NCBI GenBank assembly: GCA_963575675.1
Contig: CAUYUA010000250.1
Span: 22,017 to 86,016 of the forward strand
Direction of reading: 5' to 3'
Origin: CAUYUA01 sp963575675
GTDB taxonomy: Bacteria; Pseudomonadota; Alphaproteobacteria; Azospirillales; Azospirillaceae
Length of the DNA stretch: 64,000 bases
The position numbers and the translations under genes are program-made. Shown here piece after piece: positions 25,642 to 32,733 of this stretch (position 1 is the stretch's first letter; the number at the start of each line of letters is the position of its first letter). The notes under the pieces were generated by a model that saw only the letters and a list, made by a program, of their open reading frames with translations, was not told the DNA's origin and did not search any database.

Positions 25642-26187
25642 TGTCGGCCCAACCTCGAAGATTTGTTTGCCATGCCGAGTCTGAGACTGCGTTCAATCAT
25701 ATCGAATGTCGGCCCAACCTCGATTCTTTCAGTCTTGACTCCTATTCTCGCTCGACGATTTATCCACAGCCTTCCACCGGGTCGAGGGCGGGGCGACACT
25801 GGGTCGAGGTTTGGCCGACGCCTTGTCGCCGCTTTCTTCAGAGCCCCTCGAATCTCCGAGTCTCTCCGAGTCTCTCCCCGAGTCGGGGGGGTAAAGAGGG
25901 GAAGGGCAAAGTTCGAGGTTCGGGCGACACGTTTTTTGCGGTCGAGGGTCGGGCGACAAATCCTCGAGGGTTGAGCGACATTTTACCCCTCACAGACTCG
26001 GGATCCGGGCGACACTTCCTCGAGGTCTGGGCGACAAAACCTCCTGCAACGCTATGATATAGAATAGAAATTCGGCCCTATAACTTTCTAACACTTAACT
26101 TTAACATTATAACTATAGCTTCCAGGGGTGAAAGATGGGTTTGATCCTTCCCTTCGCTCCCCGTTTCCATTCGAGGTTCGGGCGACA
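25642..26187. repeat. iteron array of a replication origin (about ten copies)
   Basis: A 17-bp motif, consensus tcgaggttcgggcgaca, occurs at 25782, 25804, 25913, 25942, 25964, 25998, 26020 and 26171 on the plus strand and at 25642 and 25707 on the minus strand. The last base block (GCGACA or GCCGACA) is best conserved. Spacings include 22, 22 and 29 bp, near multiples of a helical turn. The orientation flips around a DnaA box at 25760. Together with repA this looks like an iteron-type origin. The AT-rich stretch 26037-26135 could be the unwinding element. Confidence 0.85.
25760..25768 (+). promoter_or_regulatory. DnaA box in the iteron region
   Basis: TTATCCACA is a perfect match to the strongest DnaA box. 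It lies between the two inverted and the eight direct iterons, where host DnaA often cooperates with plasmid initiators. Confidence 0.7.
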
Positions 26188-26484
26188 AACTCGCTACATA
26201 CAGACCAACCAATTGAATCCGATCTTATTTTCCGGTTTTCGCTCTCCGGGCCGAGCCTTTGCCTCCCGCCGCGCGCCATCTCCGCCGCCAGAATTTCCTC
26301 ATCCTTAAAATTTTGATCTCCTTGAAAGAGGTCACATCAGATTATTTGCATTAAAAATTCACATATTCTTTATGAAAACGGTTTTGCTATCGTTCCGCGA
26401 ATCCACACTTCCCTCCGTGGGCGCCGACCTCGTATGATTGACTCAGCAAACACTCTTGCCTCTCTTCACCATCGGAGAACCAAA
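26188..26484. other. region between the iterons and the ACP gene
   Basis: No gene is supported. The part from 26310 to 26400 is AT-rich and probably contains the acyl carrier protein promoter; it could also belong to the origin. Confidence 0.4.
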
Positions 26485-26718
26485 ATGAATAAAATAGACT
26501 TTCTTAAAGCTCTTGATGACATGTTGGAGCTTGATTCCGGAACGTTAACCGGTAATGAGGTTCTGAAAGAGCTGGAAATGTGGGATTCCTTGGCGGTTAT
26601 TAGCTTCATCGCCTTGGTTGACGAAAAGCTCGGATTTGTGGTTGAAGGTCAGAAATTGGCAATGGCGAAAACCATTGATGACCTAATCTCCTTGGTCAAA
26701 GACAAACTAGACGCCTAA
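26485..26718 (+). CDS. acyl carrier protein
   Basis: A 77-residue ACP. The phosphopantetheine attachment site is Ser35 in MWDSLAVISFIAL, within the usual four-helix pattern, and the protein is acidic as ACPs are. ATG 26485 follows GGAGA by 8 nt; upstream in-frame codons are unlikely. ACPs carry acyl intermediates as thioesters. It has DSL and differs from housekeeping AcpP proteins, which usually have the motif DSLD. It lies 32 nt before an alpha/beta hydrolase and probably shares a transcript. Dedicated ACPs with FabH- and FabG-like enzymes are found in flagellin glycosylation islands of some Pseudomonas strains, and FabH- and FabG-like genes are also present in this window. Confidence 0.92.
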   Translation: MNKIDFLKALDDMLELDSGTLTGNEVLKELEMWDSLAVISFIALVDEKLGFVVEGQKLAMAKTIDDLISLVKDKLDA

Positions 26719-26750
26719 AACTTCTACTTCTATTTCCTTCCTTGTGATCC

Positions 26751-27563
26751 ATGTCGCGTCTTCGCTACGAAACGATTACGTTTCCCGGTGGTCCTGCTGG
26801 GTGGATTGGCCTTGGTCATTCTTCGGAATCACCAATAATCTTAATCCACGGATTTGCAGGAGACTGTCTTACATGGCAGTTTAATTTAGGCTCGTTGGCG
26901 TCGCAAGCTCGCGTTATCGCAATTGACTTGCCGGGACACGGTCGTTCAACACGCGAATTCACCGGCGGTCGAATTGATGATTTTGCAAATTGGTTGAGTT
27001 GTGTTCTTGATGCGCTCGCGGCGCCAACATGTCACTTAGTCGGACACTCCATGGGAGGATGGATTGCCCTTGTTTTAGCGAAGAAACAACCAACGCGGGT
27101 TCTAAGCGCGACAGTTCTTTCGTGTGGAGGTTTATCTAACTGCTTTGACCTCTCTTTTTTGCAGCGTGTTTCAAGGCTTTCCAGTTTTGAACAAGCGTTG
27201 GATTGCGCATGCGCGCTTTTTGGAGATAATTCTCTTTATATAGAATCTATTGCTCGTGGTTTATTAGTTTCAGCAGAAAACTCTCATATTTTAGACATGA
27301 TCATCACAGACTCTTTTATTCCAGGATTAAAAGAAACGCCTTCAATATCATGGAGTGATATCAAATCTCCTCTCCAGTTTATTTGGGGAGATTCGGATGT
27401 CATCATTCCTCCACCATCTCTTGATCGATTGCCGCCCAATCCTCTTCTTCATCGCTTGAAAGGTGTTGGTCATCTTCCGCATTTAGAGGCGGCAAAAATC
27501 GTTAATAGTTTGATTTTACAATTTATTACAGCGCAGAGTAAAAGTTTTCACGTCGCGCGATAA
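26751..27563 (+). CDS. alpha/beta hydrolase
   Basis: A 270-residue alpha/beta hydrolase. The oxyanion-hole motif is LIHGFAGD (about 31-38). The nucleophile elbow is VGHSMGGW with Ser100, followed by the acid WGDSDVIIP and the catalytic His in GVGHLPHLE. These residues suit an esterase, thioesterase or acyltransferase. It follows the ACP gene by 32 nt, so it may release or transfer an acyl group from that ACP. No signal peptide is present, so it is cytoplasmic. Its last 16 nt overlap the convergent sigma-54 activator gene. Confidence 0.9.
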   Translation: MSRLRYETITFPGGPAGWIGLGHSSESPIILIHGFAGDCLTWQFNLGSLASQARVIAIDLPGHGRSTREFTGGRIDDFANWLSCVLDALAAPTCHLVGHSMGGWIALVLAKKQPTRVLSATVLSCGGLSNCFDLSFLQRVSRLSSFEQALDCACALFGDNSLYIESIARGLLVSAENSHILDMIITDSFIPGLKETPSISWSDIKSPLQFIWGDSDVIIPPPSLDRLPPNPLLHRLKGVGHLPHLEAAKIVNSLILQFITAQSKSFHVAR

Positions 27564-28837
27564 TTCGCAGGGATAATATTATATTTTTTAAAGAGCTGAT
27601 AAATTCTTGCGCGCGACAGCTTCAAATCCGAACAAACAGATGGAATGCTTCCATGGTTTCGGGTCAAAGATGAGATCAAATGTTCTTTCTCGGCTTTTTC
27701 TCGAACGTCTCGATACGCCGTTTCTTTGACTTCTTCTTGGGGTGAAGTTTTGTCTTCATATCCAAGGCTTTTTTTCCATGCGGATTTGTAGCGAAGCGGT
27801 AAGTCACTAATGCGGACAGGAGTCCCATTGTAAATATGAACAATATACTGGGATATATTCTTTAACTCTCGAATATTTCCTGGAAAATTATAGGTGTTTA
27901 TAAAAAAATCCAAAATATCATGATCAATTTTTGGAATCGGAAGATTTGTTTCAGCGCTGATTTTTCTAATGAAAAAATCAAGTAAAAGTGAAATTTCATC
28001 GCGTCTTTCTCTCAAAGGAGGAATATTAAAGGGACATATATTCAATCTAAAATATAAGTCTTCCCTAAAAGTCCCTTTTGCAACCATGCTCTCTAAATTT
28101 CTGTTTGTTGCGGCAATGACGCGAACTTCTATTTTTTGAACTCTATCTGAACCTACTCTTTGTATTTCTCCGACATCCAATGTTCGTAAAAGCTTTACTT
28201 GAGCCAATGGTTCCATTTCTCCGATTTCATCCAGAAAAATAGTTCCTCCATTTGCTTCCTCAAAACGCCCTTTACGATCCGATGTTGCGCCGGTAAACGC
28301 TCCTTTTACATGACCGAATAATTCAGATTCTATTACTCCACTTGGAAGAGCGCCACAGTTAACAGGAACAAAGACGCTGCGGCGACTGTTCAGGTGAATA
28401 ATTCGTGCGAAAAGTTCTTTTCCAGATCCTGTTTCTCCTTCGAGAAGAACAGTAAGTCCAGATGGCGCAATTCGAGCAATTCGATCAAGATTTTCCGATA
28501 TCTGTGGATTATTTCCTAAGATTCCTTCCAAAGCCAATCCAGATCGATTTGTGGCGATCGTTTGGGGAGCATTCGCGTCTGAGATGTCGGATGGCGCTGT
28601 TTGAACGGGTTTTGTTGCAAGAGTGCATAAATAGAGGTAAGCGGCTCGTAAAGTGTTGAGTTCCGCCATAAACTCTGTTCTCTCATAATTCCCCATATGG
28701 GGATTGCCGAGAATCTTTAATTTTAAGGTTTCAATTCGAGCGATACATTCATTTATATGTTCATCCGCACTGCTGGAAAAATTTCCTAAGCCGATTCCGG
28801 CGTCGAAAGGGCTTAACTGACGATAATCGTCTTCCAT
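27548..28837 (-). CDS. sigma-54-dependent transcriptional activator without receiver domain
   Basis: A 429-residue enhancer-binding protein. The N-terminal 95 residues are unusual and match no known sensor domain. The AAA+ core has Walker A GETGSGKE (about 136), the GAFTGA loop that contacts sigma-54 (GHVKGAFTGATSDRKG), Walker B GGTIFLDEIGEM and the FREDLYFRL arginine-finger region. The C-terminus has a Fis-type helix-turn-helix (LISSLTRNHGSIPSVCSDLK, then LSRARIYQLFKKY). Flagellar activators such as FlrC, FleQ and FlbD share this AAA+ core. Here no receiver is present, so activity may be controlled by level or a partner. Targets may include flgE, whose upstream region has a sigma-54-like site. 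Confidence 0.92.
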   Translation of the reverse strand: MEDDYRQLSPFDAGIGLGNFSSSADEHINECIARIETLKLKILGNPHMGNYERTEFMAELNTLRAAYLYLCTLATKPVQTAPSDISDANAPQTIATNRSGLALEGILGNNPQISENLDRIARIAPSGLTVLLEGETGSGKELFARIIHLNSRRSVFVPVNCGALPSGVIESELFGHVKGAFTGATSDRKGRFEEANGGTIFLDEIGEMEPLAQVKLLRTLDVGEIQRVGSDRVQKIEVRVIAATNRNLESMVAKGTFREDLYFRLNICPFNIPPLRERRDEISLLLDFFIRKISAETNLPIPKIDHDILDFFINTYNFPGNIRELKNISQYIVHIYNGTPVRISDLPLRYKSAWKKSLGYEDKTSPQEEVKETAYRDVREKAEKEHLISSLTRNHGSIPSVCSDLKLSRARIYQLFKKYNIIPANYRAT

Positions 28838-29185
28838 ATTTTACACCTTTTTTTTATCTTGTTATTTATGGCGGCGTTATGACGTTGTAAAGTCATTAAA
28901 ATGATATCATAATTTTTTACCATTTCTATGACTCTAATATGCAAAAGATGACTTCATCAGCAGTTTCCCCCCCTTTAATTTTCAATTCGAAGACATGTAT
29001 CATTGGAGTCCGGTTGGGCCGACACTTTTTTCTAACGGTCATAGCGGCTCAACAACGTCTATACGCCTGCTTTTAGCCGTTAAAAAGCCGTTCCTATGGC
29101 TATTTTTTGCCTCTGTTTTGCCGTCACTATAGTGCTTGCGTCTTTCTTCCATTTTCTAATCCTCGTGATTCCAAGGAGTTCCAAA
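28838..29185. other. divergent intergenic region between activator and GNAT genes
   Basis: No gene is supported. A lone iteron-like sequence (ccggttgggccgaca) lies at 29010-29024. Around 29040-29095 there is a GACGGC/CGTCTAT-rich stretch similar to those near 46590, 49380 and 50590. Promoters for the two divergent genes should lie here but no clear ones are visible. Confidence 0.4.
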
Positions 29186-29758
29186 ATGCCTGACCGTTTG
29201 CTGCATTTTCGTCGCCCCACCCTCGATGACGCCAGAACCATTCTGGATTGGAGAACAGATCCGGAAATTTCTCGACATATGTTTAGCGACATCACTTATG
29301 ATCTCGATAAACAAAGAGCGTGGATAACCTCTATTTCTCAACGTTCCGACTACCGTCATTTCATTATCGGCACAGAAGGAAGATCGATTGGATATTTATC
29401 TTACTCGCAAATTGATTCACATAATGGTCATTGCGTTCCGGGGTTTTACGTTGGAGACCGAGACGCGCGCACTTCGGCTGCGAGTTATTTGCACTGGTTT
29501 ATTATGGATTATGCTTTCTTCGGCATGGGAATGAACAAAGTAATTTCTCAGGTGATGGACTGCAACACACGCATGGCCAAAAGTTTGCGATTGTTGAAAG
29601 AACGCGAGGTGGGGATTTATCGACGGCACATTCGCAAAGCTGATGGTTATCACGATGTGCATGTTTTTGAGTTGATGCGCGAAGAATGGGAAACGCACCC
29701 GCGTCTTTTTCCTCTTGAGCAAACATTAGGAGCGTTTGAGGAATCAACGGCAACCTAA
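29186..29758 (+). CDS. pseH: GNAT acetyltransferase (PseH-like)
   Basis: A 190-residue GNAT enzyme starting MPDRLLHFRRPTLDDARTIL, then DWRTDPEISRHMFSDITYDL with the pattern of PseH (N-acetylates the 4-amino group of UDP-4-amino-4,6-dideoxy-AltNAc). The acetyl-CoA-binding region is less conserved but the segment YFYVGDRDARTS-like and MDYAFFGMGMNKVISQVMD fit the fold. ATG 29186 has AAGGAG 8 nt upstream. Neighbours include an epimerase and a PseC-like aminotransferase, which supports a pseudaminic acid role. Alternatives are other amino-sugar acetyltransferases of the same family. Confidence 0.75.
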   Translation: MPDRLLHFRRPTLDDARTILDWRTDPEISRHMFSDITYDLDKQRAWITSISQRSDYRHFIIGTEGRSIGYLSYSQIDSHNGHCVPGFYVGDRDARTSAASYLHWFIMDYAFFGMGMNKVISQVMDCNTRMAKSLRLLKEREVGIYRRHIRKADGYHDVHVFELMREEWETHPRLFPLEQTLGAFEESTAT

Positions 29759-29840
29759 GATTTTCTCTGGACAGGTTTGGTTCTTGATCAAACTGAACAT
29801 AGATGCGCGTTTTTGGCTAATTCTTAAGGATCGAACAACA

Positions 29841-30812
29841 ATGCGGGTTTTGATCACCGGCGCGACGGGATTTGTAGCCCACACGCTGATTCCGGAACTC
29901 CTTAAACGCGGCGAGGAAGTGCGCGGCGCTGTCCGAAGCGCGTCTGTCGAGAGCATTGAATGCGTTCGCGTTGGTGCAATCGATTCCGGCACGGACTGGC
30001 GAGCGGCGTTAAAGGACGTTGACGCCGTGATTCACTTGGCGGCGCGGGTTCATGTCATGCGAGACCGCGTTGCAGATCCACTTGAAGCGTTTCGACGTGT
30101 CAATGTTGATGGAACGCGGCGTCTTGCTGAGCAAGCGGCGGAAGTCGGCGTTCGTAGGTTTATTTTCCTTAGTAGCATAAAGGCTATGAGTGAAGACGGC
30201 GCGCTTGAGAACAGTTCGGCGTTGACGGAAGCGCTTTTGATACGCCCGGATTCTCCTTATGGACAATCGAAATGGGAGGCGGAACAAACATTGTTTGAAA
30301 TTTCGGATCGCACAGGGCTTGATGTTGTAATTTTTCGTCCACCTTTGGTTTATGGTCCGGGCGTGAAGGGGAATTTTTTAAGTCTTTTGAAGTTATGTCG
30401 TTCAGGCGCGCCTTTACCTTTGGGAGCAATCAATAATCGGCGTAGTTTGGTATATATTGAAAATTTAGTGGATGCGTTGATCTGCGGTCTTCATCATCCG
30501 AAGGTTTCGGGAGAGCGATTTTTAGTGTGTGATGGTGAGGCTTTATCGACGACGGCGTTGGTTAGGCATCTTCGTTCGGCGATGGAGCAGCCTGCGCGTT
30601 TGTTCTCGGTGTCGCCAGGTCTTCTACGACGGGCTGCAAGATGTATTGGTCGGGAAGCGGTTTGGCGTCGGTTAGCGGGGTCTCTTGAGATTGATGATCG
30701 AAAGTTTCGAACTTTAACGAATTGGCGTCCGCCTTTTTCAGCGGAAACAGGTTTACAGAAAACGGTTTCTTGGTTTTTGACGTCGGAAACGGAAAATAGG
30801 ATAGAAAAGTAG
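29841..30812 (+). CDS. NAD-dependent sugar epimerase/dehydratase (extended SDR, WbpV/Gne-like)
   Basis: A 323-residue extended SDR. MRVLITGATGFVAHTLIPEL is the NAD-binding motif, IHLAARVHVMRD the typical second segment, and FLSSIKAMSE with YGQSKWEAE gives the catalytic Ser and YxxxK. Segment RPPLVYGPGVKGNF and NRRSLVYIENLVDAL are typical of UDP-HexNAc 4-epimerases such as WbpV. ATG 29841 has AAGGA 10 nt upstream. It does not have the GGTGSFG start of the PseB family, so it is not the missing first enzyme of pseudaminic acid synthesis. It may make another UDP-sugar for the same glycans. Confidence 0.85.
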   Translation: MRVLITGATGFVAHTLIPELLKRGEEVRGAVRSASVESIECVRVGAIDSGTDWRAALKDVDAVIHLAARVHVMRDRVADPLEAFRRVNVDGTRRLAEQAAEVGVRRFIFLSSIKAMSEDGALENSSALTEALLIRPDSPYGQSKWEAEQTLFEISDRTGLDVVIFRPPLVYGPGVKGNFLSLLKLCRSGAPLPLGAINNRRSLVYIENLVDALICGLHHPKVSGERFLVCDGEALSTTALVRHLRSAMEQPARLFSVSPGLLRRAARCIGREAVWRRLAGSLEIDDRKFRTLTNWRPPFSAETGLQKTVSWFLTSETENRIEK

Positions 30813-30860
30813 GATAGGTAGGATAGGTAGGTAGGTAGGATAGGAAGGTAGAACAGGAAA
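30795..30860. repeat. GGATA/GGTA microsatellite
   Basis: A run built of aggatagg and taggtagg units follows the epimerase stop codon and leads to the inverted-repeat element. It starts within the last codons of the gene. Confidence 0.8.
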
Positions 30861-30868
30861 ATAGAGTA

Positions 30869-31210
30869 AGAAGGGTCCAGGGACTGAGTTCCTGGTCGTG
30901 GGGGATTATAAGGGGGGAACGAAAGCCCCCCTTATTCGCGAAGCGATCCTCCTCTGGAATCATTTATATCTATTGTTTAACTTAATTTTTTATTTATATC
31001 ATTTATTTTAATAAATCACTCTCGTCATTTGCTTTCATCACTTGATTTTACCATTCGTCTCTGTTGGTGGCCCTGGTGGCCTGGTAGTCTGGTGGCCTGA
31101 CGTATCTATGGCGAAATGATTCCAGAGGAGGATCGCTTCGCGAATAAGGGGGGCTTTCGTTCCCCCCTTATAATCCCCCACGACCAGGAACTCAGTCCCT
31201 GGACCCTTCT
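30869..31210. repeat. inverted-repeat element, 97-bp perfect arms with 148-bp spacer
   Basis: The arms 30869-30965 and 31114-31210 are exact reverse complements for 97 bp. The inner arms include the gcgaagcgatcctcctctggaatc extension seen in half copies at 57040 and 53588. The spacer (30966-31113) is AT-rich then has a ggtggcctgg-type repeat (about 31065-31100). The element lies between the epimerase and PseC genes, 54 bp before the PseC start. Confidence 0.97.
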
Positions 31211-31263
31211 AATAAAAATACACTCAAAAGACACTCTCTTTACAGAAAGGAGACTTTACCTCA

Positions 31264-32478
31264 ATGAACAAATCTCGATTTTTACCTTATGGACGCCAAT
31301 CAATCGATGAATCCGACATTGCTTCTGTGGTTGAAGTCTTGCGTGGAGATTGGTTGACACAAGGTCCCGCCGTGGAGGCGTTCGAACGCGAATTGGCAAC
31401 GCGCACAGGAGCCGTCTATGCGGCAGCATGTTCCAATGGCACGTCGGCATTACACTTAGCGGCTCTAGCATTAGACATACAACCAGGAGATGGCGTAATT
31501 GTTCCAAGTATAACTTTTCTGGCCACAGCGAACGCCGTGCGCTATGTCGGCGCCGAGGTGATTTTTGCCGACATTAACCCAAACACCGGACTCATCGGTG
31601 TTCCTCAAATAGAAGAAGCTCTAGTGCGCGCACGTAAGAATGGAATTCAAGCGCGTGCAATTTTCCCAGTGCATTTCGCCGGACAGAGCGCCAATATGAT
31701 CGAAATCGGCGCATTTGCTCGCGAACATAGATTAAAAATTGTTGAAGATTCTAGCCATGCAATTGGAACGAGTGTTGCTCATGAAGATAAATGGTTATCT
31801 CTTGGCGCTCTTCCATACTCTGACATGGCGACTTTTTCATTTCATCCGGTCAAAACTGTTGCCGCAGGAGAAGGCGGCGCTGTGGTCACGAATGACCCTA
31901 CGCTCATCGAAAAATTGCGGAGATTTCGCAATCATGGCATGACCAAAGAACCATCGGATTTTGAAAATTTAGGGATGGGCTTTAATACAGACGCCATGCT
32001 CAACCCATGGTATTACGAAATGCCGGAGATTGGATATAATTATAGAATGACCGATATTCAATGCGCTCTTGGGTTGAGTCAACTTAAAAGACTTGATCAT
32101 TTTGTCGAGCAGAGACAAGCCTTGGTGACGCGGTATGAGACTCTTTTAGAGTCGTTGTCCCCTCGCGTTACTCCCCTAGAGCGTGTTTCCGGATGTCGTC
32201 CCGCCTGGCATCTGATGGTGGTTCGCATTGACTTTGCACGTTCAAGGCGGTCTCGATCTGGAGTAATGTTCTCTTTACGTGAACGAGGGATTGGAACACA
32301 AGTGCATTATATTCCAGTCCATCGGCAACCGTACTACCGAAGACGGTATGGAGACGTAAGTCTTCCTGGAACAGAGAGTTATTATCAACAAACCCTTTCG
32401 TTACCGTTGTTTGTCGGCATGACCAACGAGGACGTTGAGCGGGTGGTCGATGGACTTACAGCGATTGTCACACAGTGA
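31264..32478 (+). CDS. pseC: DegT/DnrJ/EryC1/StrS aminotransferase (PseC-like)
   Basis: A 404-residue PLP enzyme. The start LPYGRQSIDESDIASVVEVL then GDWLTQGPAVEAFE is characteristic of PseC, which aminates UDP-4-keto-6-deoxy-AltNAc. Further hallmarks are SNGTSALHLAALAL, PSITFLATANAVRYVGAE, the PLP aldehyde lysine region (TFSFHPVKTVAAGEGGAVVT) with the Lys, and EDSSHAIGT. ATG 31264 follows AAAGGAGA at a good distance. The products of PseC are acetylated by PseH, and a PseH-like gene lies upstream. An equivalent aminotransferase for legionaminic acid is possible but the opening motif favours PseC. Confidence 0.88.
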   Translation: MNKSRFLPYGRQSIDESDIASVVEVLRGDWLTQGPAVEAFERELATRTGAVYAAACSNGTSALHLAALALDIQPGDGVIVPSITFLATANAVRYVGAEVIFADINPNTGLIGVPQIEEALVRARKNGIQARAIFPVHFAGQSANMIEIGAFAREHRLKIVEDSSHAIGTSVAHEDKWLSLGALPYSDMATFSFHPVKTVAAGEGGAVVTNDPTLIEKLRRFRNHGMTKEPSDFENLGMGFNTDAMLNPWYYEMPEIGYNYRMTDIQCALGLSQLKRLDHFVEQRQALVTRYETLLESLSPRVTPLERVSGCRPAWHLMVVRIDFARSRRSRSGVMFSLRERGIGTQVHYIPVHRQPYYRRRYGDVSLPGTESYYQQTLSLPLFVGMTNEDVERVVDGLTAIVTQ

Positions 32479-32481
32479 TAT

Positions 32482-32505
32482 AGGACTATAGAAAGGACTA
32501 TAGAA
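32482..32505. repeat. 12-bp tandem duplication
   Basis: aggactatagaa occurs twice head to tail just after the PseC stop codon. Confidence 0.9.
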
Positions 32506-32535
32506 ATAAAGTAACGGCCCAAGAGCCATTGGAAA

Positions 32536-32561
32536 GGCCAAGGAAAGCTTAAAGAAAAAGC
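32536..32561. repeat. 13-bp tandem duplication
   Basis: agcttaaagaaaa occurs twice head to tail, immediately before a family 2 repeat. Confidence 0.9.
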
Positions 32562-32569
32562 TTAAAGAA

Positions 32570-32695
32570 AAAGGCCAGGGCTCTGCCCTGGACCCGCCAA
32601 AGGCCGGGAGGCCTTTGGAAACCATGACTTGGAGATTGTAACCAGCGAAGGTGAGAGGACCATTTTAATTCAGTGAAACCGCAAGAAAAAAAAGA
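32570..32695. repeat. copy of dispersed repeat family 2
   Basis: The parts are ggccagggctctgccctgga, cgccaaaggccgggaggcct, ttggaaaccatgacttggag, a variable part, then ttttaattcagtgaaaccgc. It contains two palindromes, ccagggctctgccctgg and aaaggccgggaggccttt, so it can form two adjacent hairpins. It lies between convergent PseC and giant TPR genes and may terminate transcription. Related sequences at 14211, 54571 and 59650 define the family. Confidence 0.85.
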
Positions 32696-32733
32696 GGCGA
32701 TTCAATGATAAAAATATAAAGTGAATCAAGAAT

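Noticed and set aside
25572..25799. N-terminal extension of repA (76 extra codons)
   Set aside because: It would translate two iterons and lacks a ribosome site, whereas the ATG at 25571 has GGAGG at the right distance.
25642..26187. CRISPR array
   Set aside because: The motif is 17 bp, spacings vary from about 22 to over 100 bp, some copies are inverted, and no cas genes are present; repA makes iterons the better reading.
29090..29105. sigma-54 promoter upstream of the PseH-like gene
   Set aside because: tggctattttttgc has only 9 bases between GG and GC instead of 10, a spacing sigma-54 does not tolerate.
29841..30812. The epimerase as PseB
   Set aside because: It starts ITGATGFVAH and has WbpV-like features, not the GGTGSFG motif of PseB.
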